Part shown: positions 52,371-62,793 of the stretch, one piece after another | Layout of the letters: every line of letters begins with the position of its first letter | Position numbering within the stretch: the stretch's first letter is position 1 | From: Symbiodinium natans | Taxonomy: Eukaryota > Sar > Dinophyceae > Suessiales > Symbiodiniaceae | Direction of reading: 5' to 3' | Length of the DNA: 64,000 bases | Assembly (NCBI GenBank): GCA_905221605.1 | Contig: CAJNDS010002564.1 | Span: forward strand, 159,501-223,500 | The notes under the pieces: generated by a model | What the model was told of the DNA's origin: nothing | Databases searched by the model: none | What the model saw: only the letters and a program-made list of their open reading frames with translations | Made by a program: the position numbers and the translations under genes

Positions 52371-54255
52371 AAAAGGAGGCAGCAGCCGTCAGTCGCAAAA
52401 ATCTGACCAGGCCCAGGAGCCCACGAATGCCAACGGCCTGCCAGCTTGGGTCCGCCAAGCTCCCGGCTTTTCCCCACATCGGATGGGGGCCCCCTTTTTG
52501 TTCCTAAAGGCCGCTGAATCCCATGGTTTTTGATGTTTGAGGTGTGGAGGGCCGCTGCTACTACGTTTCGAAGACGCAGAAGAAGCTGATGAGCGCCGCA
52601 TGCCTGGAGCTGGTCGGAGTCTATCGGGGTTTTGCCAGTGCTGTGGTCCCTCTTCGGCGGCCTTCTTGCTCGGGACAGCTGTAACCGTGACAGGTTTCGG
52701 GTTACAGTGACAAACACCATCAGGCCTTCTTGCAAGTAATCCCTCAACAAAGCGTAATCAGTTTTGGCATTGGTTTCTAGTGAAGCAAAAGAGAAGTACA
52801 GGAAGCGAGGACCCACAACCTCAATCAAAAGCATCCTCATCCTCCTGGAGATTGTGTTGTGCAGACAAGGGCGCACTAAAAAAGCGAGGCCCGTTCTGTG
52901 CTATTCTTTGTTCAGCTCAGGTGACGATCAAGCGCGTGGAAGCCCTAGGAGAGCTGCAAGCATCCTCTTGAGCCTTACCTCTGCAATCTGATGAAATCGC
53001 AATCTCTCAACAAAAAATTGTCTGAGGTCTGCGACGTGCGCCAGCAGATTCTCGTCACGTTCGACTCCGACCGCAACGCTCGGAAAGTGGCCGTGGGCTG
53101 AGTTGGGCTGAGGCACCTTTCCAAGAACCTTCCATCTTTGAAAGCTCTCAAAGTTTGTGCTTTCCCGAGTGGCCATCTTGCCGAGGTGGAGTTCGCAGCT
53201 TTTGCAGACGTGGCCTCCTGCCCCCTTCAGCCCAAGGCAAGCGGAGAGGGAGGGAGGGAGGGGACAGTTCTGAGCGAGCCCCGCTCCAAGAGAGGCAGAG
53301 TGGGCTTTCGGTGGTGTTGGCCTATCGATGGCTCTGCTCACAGGAGAAGTCGAAGACGAGGAAGAGCCGGGTCAAGAAGCCTCACGCCTGGTTGCCCAGC
53401 GCAAAGTCCAGCTCTCCAGGAGGGCTTTCCGGGTGGGTCTCCGACACAAAGGAGCAAGGGACCGTGAAACAGCAAGCATGTGACCGGGTGGTCTGATCAC
53501 TCCTGGTTGGTACTTGGGCACCTGACACAACACCAAGGACGAGCTTGCAGAAGATCTCCGGGATGTTATCCAGGCACGCCTAGACTATCATCTCGGTGTA
53601 GCTCCGAAACGGCAAGGGTGGGATTGTTACGGCATGTGGGAGGTTGGGTTTCATCTTCTTGTATGCCATGTGTACCGTTTCAATCCGGGCTTTTCCTCCA
53701 GTGGACAGTCCAAACTGACATCCTGAACTTTCCTGAGCATCTATGGAGCTCATCTTCGTCCGCTGCTCCCAGGACCTGGGACCTCCAGGCGAAATCTCAG
53801 CTGTCGCGGCCCGAGGGAGCGGCGCAACACTGCACGCCTCTGTGCCACAAGACGTACAAGGGACCCATTCATTGAAGCTCAGTTTGCCTGTGGGAGTCCC
53901 AGGCTGCGTCGTCGGATTCCGAGTCGGACAGCTACACTTCCAGCGACTACACGTCCTCCACGGCTTTGGGCATGGGCCCCAATCAGTGCTCGGAACTCCG
54001 ATGATGTGGGTCCGATGCATGATCCATGGGAACGGAGCATCGTCGAGGAGCCGTATGAGAGGGGCTTTCTTTGCACTGTGCACTTTGGGGGCTCCTTGCC
54101 TTGCAGGCTCTGACCGGGGAGATGCGGCTACCGGGCCAGCACCTTGGAGCCTCAGCAGGACCAAAGAGAGGAGCTCAAAATTAAGATCCTTGAGAGAAGC
54201 GAGGTTTTGCAGAGCCGGTTTTTTGGCAATTCGTTTGTGAAAGAGATCCTTCGCA
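49540..54255 (+). CDS. Unidentified multi-exon gene or genes, helical protein
   Basis: Scattered + strand segments look like exons: ~49540-49663 (EKTANLLEKGAAMQPQKL, RQILSDWCLRQLAEAASG), ~49885-49965 (ASEALSSAVTEVANALQD), ~51626-51716 (LILSGLQRLAAELSQVEASL), 51983-52030 (VCELVEEYRNIAAILQ, flanked by TTCCAG and GTGCGC), 52121-~52160 (ANPQLLGQEAGQR), ~52544-52620 (EGRCYYVSKTQKKLMSAACLEL) and ~54156-54255 (EELKIKILERSEVLQSRFFG, before GTGAGG). All are helical or coiled-coil-like. They may belong to one long gene or two. No family recognised. Confidence 0.4.
49815..49832. repeat. Homopolymer G tract (18)
   Basis: Uninterrupted. Confidence 0.9.
50216..50292. repeat. CCCTAAA/CCCTCAA array
   Basis: About 11 units, with an inner block of CCCTCAA variants. 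Confidence 0.9.
50651..50815. repeat. TTTAGGG-type arrays, opposite orientation
   Basis: Two blocks (50651-50692 and 50755-50815) with TTTAGGA and TTTGGGG variants; partner of the C-rich array at 50216. Confidence 0.88.
51180..51258. repeat. (GAC/GGC)n-(GAT)n trinucleotide repeat
   Basis: GACGAC and GGCGAC units lead into about 18 GAT units. His, Met, Asp or Ile runs in all frames are shadows of this. Confidence 0.92.
52332..52368. repeat. Homopolymer C tract (37) followed by A6
   Basis: The longest homopolymer in the window. Confidence 0.92.
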
Positions 54256-54829
54256 TGTGAGGCCTGAGTTCCATGAGGGAAGCGGCTCGTCGACAGCAGC
54301 GGCCACAGAAGCAAGGGCTTCCTCCTCTTGCTGCGTTTCTTTCTACTCTCGGCATCCCAACGTATTCTAGAGCAAAGCAGAGCCACATTTCTCAGATTGC
54401 GGGAGAGATGGATCCCAGAATCGCGATAGGTCTAGAACAGGGAGTGACCCTTGAGCCTAGAGAAGTGTTACGATTCTGGCCTGAAGCACTTGTGGAGCCC
54501 CAGCATCAACAGTGCTTGAATCCTACCTGCCATCCCCAGTGAATCCTCGACACCTTTCGCCGAAACTCCTGTTACTGAGTCGCCCTGCTTCGGACCCGAG
54601 CAAGCCGAGGAGAAGGCCTTCATATGGGTTGTACTTCTGGCTTCGACCCAGTATGCTTACCCTCCCAACATACACTGATACAAGCGGTAGACCAGGTAGC
54701 TTCTCCACGACACCCCACTCATTTCGCTTGGGTGGGAGAGACGACCGAAGCTGGGTTAGGGCAGTAGCCTTGAGCAAGGTTTTCCAGCGCACCAGACCGG
54801 AAGACGGGCCTATTCCCTCTTTGCAGGCG

Positions 54830-54905
54830 CGTGAAGCTGAGAAGGAGAGGGAGGCCGAGGCCCGTGAGCTTGTTGAACCGAGAGCGGAGGGGTGCATCCG
54901 TAAAG
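54830..54905 (+). CDS. Possible coiled-coil exon
   Basis: After TTTGCAG the text AREAEKEREAEARELVEPRAEG reads as a charged helix. Isolated; parent gene unknown. Confidence 0.3.
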
Positions 54906-55487
54906 CTCGCTTGTCGGCTACAGCAACCTGCACAGCAGCCGGTGCTAAAGTGCTTGTGGCATGCTTCTGCGCAGCAGCATGGGATGTTCGTTGCCCGCAG
55001 CTGGCAGCGCTGCTGCAGTCATGAAAGAAGGTGAGGCCAAGACTACATGCGGAAAGAGGAACCTCTTCAGTCCAACTCAAAACAGACGCTTTGACACCAC
55101 GTGCTTGCCACACTCCTGACCCATAACCAAGACAATCCTGTGCTTTGCTGCAGCATCAAGTCTCCCTTCACGGGGCAATGCAACCGTGGGCTCTTTTTCC
55201 TAGAAAGGATAGCTTAAGTGGTTTCAAGACAGGGCTGACTCCGTTGAATGGCGCCGGGCCACCCAGAAATGCGAAGACATGACCGACCATCCGCTTCGGG
55301 CCTTCCGGAAACGGCTGGAGGCAGGATGGGAGGGAAGGCATGTTTTGCTTTATGTAGGTCTGTTGGTGGTAGCATGTGGTGGTGTTATGTAGTGCTGGGC
55401 TGTGCCAGTGTTTGAGGTCCTGCTGAACTGCAGGGACACAGAGGCCTACAAGCAGCAGGTCAGTGATGCAGCCCTGCTGGCGCCGTT

Positions 55488-56027
55488 TTGCTGCATTTGC
55501 CCTGTTGCGCCGAAACCCCGACAAGAACTCCTTTCATGTCGATATTGTTGCTGAGGTGTGTTCCGGAATGCATTCCTGGTGCCGTCGAGATCATTGATAG
55601 TATGATGTGTTCACCGACTTCAAACATCCGTGCGGTGATGCATGTGGTTGATTGTGTGCTGCGGCGTGGGATGAAAGGAGACGTTAATCGTGATGCCGCT
55701 GTTCTGTCGAAGGTGATGGGATCACGCCTGAGCACCTGGTTGCGTGTTCTCCTGCTCTCCAAACGTGCCCCAGAACAGCTGGAGAAGAGCAGGAAGATGA
55801 TACAGAGTTGGAACGCTTTTGGCGTCCTACCAATGGACGGCCTCCTACCCCTGCTCGAACTGATGGACGCGCCAGCTTCGGCATCCGAAGACTCCCAGCA
55901 GTCCCAACAGTCCCTGGACTTTTCGCAGTCGCAGCCCTGGACCGAGAGCCAAGGTGAAGGTGGGATGAGACAGGGACGATACTCGAAAACTTCAGGATTT
56001 CGTGAGAAGATCCGTCCGGTCGAGTGA
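55488..56027 (+). CDS. CID-like (RNA polymerase II CTD-interaction) domain segment
   Basis: The frame is open and ends at TGA 56025. The block EIIDSMMCSPTSNIRAVMHVVDCVLRRG, then VMGSRLSTWLRVLL and KSRKMIQSWNAFGVLP, follows the helix pattern of CID domains (Ala/Glu helix, then lYLvDsvLyN-like, then a late helix with W...G...P), which bind the polymerase II tail in RNA-processing factors. A Ser/Gln-rich tail follows. The true start is upstream or spliced; an exon-like RDTEAYKQQ piece lies at 55430-55460. The assignment is by pattern only. Confidence 0.4.
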   Translation: MLHLPCCAETPTRTPFMSILLLRCVPECIPGAVEIIDSMMCSPTSNIRAVMHVVDCVLRRGMKGDVNRDAAVLSKVMGSRLSTWLRVLLLSKRAPEQLEKSRKMIQSWNAFGVLPMDGLLPLLELMDAPASASEDSQQSQQSLDFSQSQPWTESQGEGGMRQGRYSKTSGFREKIRPVE

Positions 56028-56115
56028 AACATTGTAACTCCAGGTCGCAGGCATAGGTTCCTCGAGAAAGGGTTTAGACGGGTTTAAGATGTTTCAGTTG
56101 CGGCAAAATTGCAGG

Positions 56116-58590
56116 TGCAGATTTCCCAGCCCGGCAGCAGCCTCCACTGCCGCAGCCGGTACCGCCGCAGCCGGCACCGCCGCCACGGACACCGCCATTG
56201 ACGGAGCCGGCCATGCCGGCAGAGCCGGCCGCCAAGCGCGCCAAGCTCTCCGGTGAGTGTGGTGTAGCGCCGAAGCTGAACGGCAAGATGTGTGAGGCGG
56301 GCAGCTTTCAGCCTTTCAGCCATTCTTTCAGATGTTCTTTCGGTCGAGACATGTTGTTGACATGGCCCTTGAGTCCATGACTTGCTGCCCTCGGCAGTCT
56401 GTGCGAGGAGCCACCTGTGCAACCTCACGAGGCCACACCAACACGAAGGCTTCGGAGCATGTCGCTGCGTGACATATCGTCATATCGCAGATCGTGTCGC
56501 GACAGTGACAGTGCAGTGTGGAGGCTGGTGCTGCCCAGTGCCCAGAAAGACAAGAAGGCAACTCCCAGGCGCTCCCTGGACACGAAGGCGAAGGCCTCTG
56601 CGGCCGCTGCGCCCACTGCGGCCACTGCGACCACTGCGGCCACTACGCCCACTCCGGCAGTGCACCCCGCCACACCGGCTCCCGACGCCCGGCAACCTGG
56701 TCCATCTGGCCCACGGCCTGTCACCGAGAGACGGGCGTCGGCGACAGCGTCCCCTCCAGTGGTGGGGAGATCGGTCCTAGAACAGTTGCAAGCAAAGAGC
56801 CAGGCGCAGGAGGCCCAGAAGCCCAATGATTGCAGTCAGGAGCTGCAGGAGAAGGCTGGATCGCCTTTGCGAAGCTGGCGTGAAACTTGGCATCTTTGCG
56901 GTGTGTAGCAGTGTATCATTCTGGAAGGTGCCCGCTCGCCGGACTTCCATCTCCTGGCGTGTGCGGGGCGACTGCCGCTGCCTCTTCCGTGCCGTAATGC
57001 GCGCGTATAGGTTGGATGCTTGGACACCGAAACCTTTGGAATGCCTTTGCTAGCTGTTGGGCCTTTCAGATATGATGAAAGCATATGAAAGCATTCTTCA
57101 AAGTCCAACTGAATCTACTTCCAAGTGCTCCAATCTTGCAGTGATGATCCTGCAAATGCTTGTATGTCTGCAGAGCAAAGGATCCGCTCAACCAGCAGCC
57201 GCGAGACGAATTGGGCGAGCCGGTGGACGAACAGCAGCGCGTGCATGAAACTTGGCGATGGAAGTGTCTCTTGGTTCTCTGGCATGTTCTGGTCCCCTTT
57301 CGCCGCATTCTGCTTGCAGCCATTTGGGCCAGCCTTGAGTTTTCGTCCTGGCTGCATCCTCTTGTATGTGGAAAGGAGGCTCCTTGCCCAAGCTCTCGCG
57401 TTCATCGTAAACGGGTCTGGCTGGTCAAATCACAGCCAGCCGAACCAGCTTTTCATGACCACCAGGTGCACTGCCAACTACAACCAGCTATCTAGTCAGT
57501 TGCTGCACCTGTTCACGATTACAGCCGGGAAGAAGCCTTAGGCGCAATGGCGCTCAAGTCCAGGAACTGAACCCAAAGTCCCCAGAAACCTGAGTTACAT
57601 GAGCAGTTACGATACGGATTCAGAGACGAAGGTGCAAAGGCTTGTTGTCATTTCTCTCTCAGGAGCGGGAGTACGCGGACAAGCTTCGCAAAGTTCTCTG
57701 CGACGAGTTCCTGCGGCGGCAGGAGTGAGCGTCAGATTGCGGTATTTCTTGTTGCGATTCGATTGTCACGGTGTTCTCACAAAGACTCGGCATCGCAGGC
57801 AACCGAGGCACAAGGGGCACAACACCGAAAGCAGTGCAACCATGGACAAATGAGAGAGTGTAACTGCCCTCCCGCTAGGGAACACTTGGGATCAGAATGA
57901 CGTTCGCGTGCTCCCGCGTCTGTTGGATGTTTGTAGCCTGCCTCTGTTGCTTGATGTTGAATCATGCGCTTGGTGATGTGAGGATGAGGTCAAGCCGTTG
58001 TTGGAGAACATCACGTTTGAGGCGCAGCTGGGTGGTTTGTGAGAGTCTCCTAGAGGTCCTAGAGGTGCTAAAGTCACTTTTGGGATTGGCCCGAGCTGTC
58101 CTGCGTTGACGAGGCTTATGTGAAGCGCATGGGCGAGTGGCAAACCTGGGGTGATGAGATCTGCCTCAAGCGCCTCGCCGGCAACCAGGGCAGGTCGGCG
58201 CGTGGACGTACTTCAGGCCCTCATTTGGGTTGTGGCCCCGTGTCTCTTCATACAGAATGCAGAATACTGAGACTCAGGTTCGGACTGTTGAAAGTTTCGA
58301 GTGTCAGCTTGAGGTTCCTGCCCGACGTGGTGAGGAGGCCACTGCAGGTCTACTCCTACAACCGGGAAAGGCAGGAGCTCTTCGATGCGGGGCTCTACCT
58401 CCCCCAAAAGAAGGACCGGAAGAAATCGGGGAAGTCTTAGGGCCTTGGGGATCTTCGGGCTCGGAGTTGGACATGTGAAAAGACGAGGAGTACCAGGGCA
58501 GAGAGTGCATCGTCCTCCTCCACAACGGGAAGTTCCGGAGCTCAGAAATTCTGAGACGGGAAGTTCGGTTGGGTTGACCTCTCGTGAGAA
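56116..58590 (+). CDS. OTU-type cysteine protease-like gene, multi-exon
   Basis: OTU proteases remove ubiquitin. Pieces in order: ~56116-56251 Pro-rich exon ending PAAKRAKLSG at GTGAGT; ~56515-56860 Ala/Thr/Pro-rich disordered exon; ~56930-57010 ISWRVRGDCRCLFRAVMRAYR, where GD-x-x-C-LFRA holds the catalytic Asp and Cys; 57663-57724 EREYADKLRKVLCDEFLRRQE between TCTCTCTCAG and GTGAGC; 58114-~58186 AYVKRMGEWQTWGDEICLKRLA (YV-x-M...WG-x-E block); ~58318-58400 VVRRPLQVYSYNRERQELF; and ~58482-58545 DEEYQGRECIVLLHNGKF. The order and spacing fit an OTU fold. The catalytic His is not pinned down. The CID-like segment just upstream might be part of the same gene. Confidence 0.62.
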
Positions 58591-58599
58591 TCTTGATCC

Positions 58600-59850
58600 C
58601 GGCCTGTAGGGGAGTCATTTCCGAGAAGGGTGGCCTGGGCATGGGTCTGACCCCTGCGTTTGGAGCAGGATGGCTGTACTAGCTATCCCATTTCTGAACT
58701 TGCTTTGTCTAGGCTGCTCATCCACAGGCCGTTTTGGGGTCGAACACCAAACATATCTGTCGTGCAGTTATCGTCTGCACGCTTCGCTACCCTACTTGCA
58801 CAGACTTCAGTTGTGCTTTGGTATCAGGATCTGGACTCATAATGCCGCAGAGGCTTTCAACACATAGCACATCCCAAGCACGAGGTACTCCCAACAGTCC
58901 CCACCTCTGAAACACAGCAGACATTCTTCACTTCACTCCAGCAGCAAGTACGACAATTGCGTAAGCAAGATGCAGGTGCAGTCTTGCTTGTTGTCGCTTA
59001 TGCGCACATCAGGCAGAATCCGCGCATGCACATGGGCACATTCAAAACCTGACTGTAAGCCCTCAACATCCGCAACTTCCTGAAGCCATCTAAAACTCGC
59101 TCCAACTTTCACGCTTGAGGCATTGATTCTGGGGTTTTGGGGCTCCCCAAAGCCCCAAAGTTCCGAAGCTCCAACGCCAGCTGTAGGTCTCACTTTGACC
59201 TCGTGTCCACTCAATGGCTTCTTGCTTATGAGCAGCGGCTTTTTTCGCAGCGGTGAGCGCAGTCTGCTCCATTGCAGTCTGCAGCCATGTACATGTAAAT
59301 TGTAGGCTAGGTTGCAGAGAGGCCTGTTCTGGTGCAGCCGCCACAGACCAGTCTCTGCCTTTCGTCGGAGTGTGTACATTTGCGCGCCTTTCGCGCAGGG
59401 ATTCTGGGCTGAATGCTTGGCAACCTAGGGAACATCTAAACATGATTGATACGCTGGTAGAGATGTTGCAAAGTGCATCACCAGACTTTGCCCACAAGCA
59501 GCAACCCAGGACATGTGAATAGGGGCTGCTTTGCAAGCTCTAGATCCGCGGTCTTTGCCGTCAGAAATTAGCGGCTGGTGCTGAGTTTCAGCTCGCACGT
59601 TAACGATCTCGTTGCACCTACACTGCGGAAGTAGGTCGATGCGAAAAGTCAGCAGTTCTCCATCTCTGATTTACTCAACCATATGCCAGATTGCCATTTG
59701 CTCAGCTGTCCCGCGCCCCCAATGGTGAACCCTCAGCCTGAGAGCCCGTCCAGTCTTTGAGTCGTTTCTTCTCTCAACCAGCACTGGTAGACGGACTGCC
59801 ACGCATCAGTTGTGGCAGCGGATCTTGAAACCTCAAACGGTGACGCTTGC
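58600..59850. other. Stretch without a supported gene
   Basis: Should contain the 3' end of the OTU transcript. No motif in the ORFs. Confidence 0.35.
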
Positions 59851-59853
59851 CAG

Positions 59854-62793
59854 TTTCGGAAAGGCACGCGAGAAGGCGGCGACCGCCATCCAGGCTGTTC
59901 CGGTGGTATTTGCACCTGATATGCGTAGGATATTTCGTGGGACCCTGAGTTGCAAGCAGATGCCGGAAGCTCACAAAAAATGTTGGGCAACACGAGGTGA
60001 CATCTTCTCCCCCCAAGGGGGGCTTCAGGGTACAGCTGGACCATGGCCAGCTGTCCATTTTGGGGGAGTGTGGGGTGGCTGTGGGGGCTGTGGTGTGGTT
60101 AGGCAGCGTGTGAGTCAAGTGTGTGTGTGTTGTTTCGGCAGGTGGCCTACCGCAACTACCGTGAGACCGCCGAGGTTGTGGCAAAGGCTGTCTGCAGGGT
60201 GCAATTCGGGCTAAACCCCTATAAACCGCTTTAAGCCCCCTTTAAGAAACCTTTACTAGCCCCCAATAAACTGTATTAACCCCCATAAACCCCGACTAAC
60301 CCCTATAAATCCCAAGTCTTACCCCCTAGAAGCCCCATAAAACCCCCAATGAACCCCCTTTAACCCCCATTAAGCCCTTATTAATCCCTATTAACCCCTA
60401 TTAACCCCTCGTAAAACCCCCCAATGAACCCCCCTGGTAACCCTTATGTTCCCCAAAGATCTACAGACGTACCTGGAAGGGCGGGGCGTCGCATCTCCAA
60501 AGCGCAGCTCCCAGCGAGCCCGAGAGTCTTTTGCAACATTTTTGCAAGTTGTAAAGAACACATAAAGGTTTTAGTAGGGACTTAACAAAAGAGAGTTAGA
60601 ATACATAAAGGTTTTAGTAGGGGCTTTATACGGGTTTTGTAGGGTTGATAGGGTGAAAAGGAGTATATACGGGTTGATTGGGGCTTATCGGATTGACAGG
60701 GCTTATAGGGGTTGCACGGGTGCAGCAGCTTTTCATGCATGCAATTCAGGTACTGCGCGGTAGTAGGCGCTTCGCGCTTCTGACACACGGAGAGGCTTTA
60801 CGCACCCATTAGCTTTACAAAAACCCATCGTGGGCTTACACGGGCTATATTGCTCATATCATGGACTTCCCTAGCTTCTTCCAAGAATGGCGCTGTACAA
60901 CTTGTTGCTGATAACCCTACATAAAACCCTCGAATTCCTAAACCCCTAACAGCCCGCCATAAACCCCTAGAAGCCCCTATTAAAAACCCTGTGCCCTAAA
61001 CCCTAAACCCTAAACCCTAAACCCTAACCCCTAAACCCTAAACCCTAACCCTAAAGGCCCTAAACCTTCAACCCTAAACCCTAAACCCTAAACCCTACGT
61101 AAGCCCTAAGCCCTAAGCAAAACCCTGTAAAGCTCCATGAACCCCCGAGGCCCTCCGCCAGCGCCCCTCTCTGCGGAGCGCCTCCTGAGCGCAGCCAACG
61201 TGGTGCCCGACTGAGTTTCAGGGGCTCGGGACAGCTTCGGGGTTTGAGGGTTTTAGGGTTTTCGGGTTTATGCAAGATGTCATCGGACGTCCCATGCGAG
61301 AAGAACGCAAGAGATCCTTCGCGAAGAAGTGAATTATCAATTGACTGCAGAAAACTAAGAGATCACCGCCTTCGCTGCCTGTGGCGTTGGCAGTATAAAT
61401 TCCACACAACTTGTGGATCCACAACTGGCAAAGGGCAACTTTGAAAGACATTAGCTGGAGGCGAGTACGGCCGTTTAACGGTTTTCGGTTTTAGGGGTTT
61501 GGGGTTTCTGAAATTTTGGGGTTTCGGAGTTTCAGGGTTTGAGGGCTTTAGGGTTTCTGGAGTTTTGGGGCCTTGGGGTTTTGGGGTTTTGGAGTTTGGG
61601 GTGTTTAGGGTTTTGGAGGTTTAGGTTTTGGGGTTTCAGGTTTTTGGGGTTTTAGGGCTTTGGGGTTCGTAGGGTTTTCGACAATACACCTCCACCGAAG
61701 TTTTTAGGGTGTTGTGGGTTTTTAGGTGAACCCTTCAGGGGCTACAACTTTGAGAGAGAGAGAGAGAGAGAGTGGCGAATGTTTCCTAAGCCTTAAACCC
61801 GAAGGCCCTGAGTCCCTCCTTAGCTCAGGTAGCCCCAATCCGAATCCAAATCATCCTGATGCGTGTCATGGCCCTGGGCTTCTCTCTCGCAGGTTCGCAG
61901 CGTTGTGCGGAGCTATCAAGCCAAGGCAAGGCTTGGCTGAGAGCATGGCAGGGTCTATAGGGTCTGTAGGGTTTTGTAGGGTATAGGGTTTAGGGTTTGG
62001 GGCTGAGGGTTTAGGGTTTAGGGTTGCAGAAGGTTTGTTGAAAGTCGGGCTTTTTTTCGGGGGTTTGCCCAGATGCGATCTCTCTCTTGCGAGGTGCTCC
62101 TGGCATCTTTGGAGTCAGAGCAAGCGGAGCTGGAGCGTATCCAGGTGGGGGTTGCAGTCTATCTACATTAGGGGGCGCACCTTTGGTGAAAGGGGCCCTT
62201 CTTGCCACGAGAGTGCAAGTGAAGGTATTCGTAAGAGGTGCCTTTCGATTGGGTCGTCTTGCAAATTCTGGGTCTGGAGTCTTGAGGGCTGGAGAGTTGC
62301 GAAGGTGGCCGCGGCGAAGATCATCCAGTCTGCCGTTCGATGTTTCCAAGTGCAGCGACAGCTCCAGGACTTTGCGGACATGCTCCGTGGTTCACTGCTC
62401 TGGCAAGGTGCGTGCAGGCGCTTCACGGCGCAGGCTGCGCTTCTCAAAGCCTGGGACACCCACGAGAGGCAACGGGTTGCCGCCGCGGTGAAGCTGCAGG
62501 CGGCGCAGCGCTCATTCCGGGCTCAGCGCGAGCTCGCGCGGCGCAAGGCCATGCGGGATGGCTTGCTGCTCTTGGGACCAAAGGAGCACCAGTGCGTGCG
62601 CCTCTTCCAGCGTTGTGGTCGCCGCTACCTGGCGTGCTTGGTCGTCGCGGAGGCGGAGAAGCACAGGTGGCGCTGCGCCCGGCATATCCAGGCGCACTGG
62701 CGAGGATGCAAATGCCGGCGCGAGCTGGCGGACACGCTCTCGGAGTGGCGGCGGCGGCGGAACCTTGCCGGGAGCCCAGACATGTGGAAGTAG
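59854..62793 (+). CDS. IQ-motif (calmodulin-binding) protein, multi-exon
   Basis: IQ motifs bind calmodulin or myosin light chains. Exons that read well: 59854-59902 (AATAIQA), 60142-60198 (VAYRNYRETAEVVAKAV), 61893-61930 (VRSVVRSYQAKAR, apparent GC donor), 62094-62144 (VLLASLESEQAELERIQ) and ~62305-62793, stop TAG. The last exon has IIQSAVRCFQVQRQ, VKLQAAQRSFRAQREL, LFQRCGRRYLAC and RHIQAHWRGCKCRREL. Each is an IQxxxRxxxxR-type unit, about 25-45 residues apart. It could be an unconventional myosin neck, ASPM-like or another IQ scaffold; no motor or kinase part is in view. Confidence 0.68.
60210..60440. repeat. Degenerate C-rich repeat (CCCCYATWAA)
   Basis: About 15 loose units of AACCCCYATTAA. 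Lies in the intron after 60198. Confidence 0.7.
60555..60725. repeat. Degenerate G-rich repeat, opposite orientation
   Basis: Units such as GGTTTTAGTAGGG and GGGCTTATAGGGGTT; loosely complementary to 60210-60440. Confidence 0.65.
60930..61130. repeat. CCCTAAA array with degenerate edges
   Basis: The core of perfect heptamers is 60990-61097. Confidence 0.88.
61230..61690. repeat. Degenerate TTTNGGG-type G-rich repeat
   Basis: GGGTTTTNGGGTTT units, scattered from 61237 and dense at 61480-61690. Confidence 0.8.
61755..61772. repeat. (GA)n microsatellite
   Basis: Nine to ten GA units. Confidence 0.85.
61970..62030. repeat. TTTAGGG array
   Basis: About six units with variants, just upstream of the exon at 62094. 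Confidence 0.85.

Noticed and set aside
38093-62030. Chromosome end or telomere fusion at the CCCTAAA/TTTAGGG arrays
   Set aside because: Ordinary sequence with exons lies on both sides of each array, and a fusion would give TTTAGGG followed by CCCTAAA, the opposite of what is seen.
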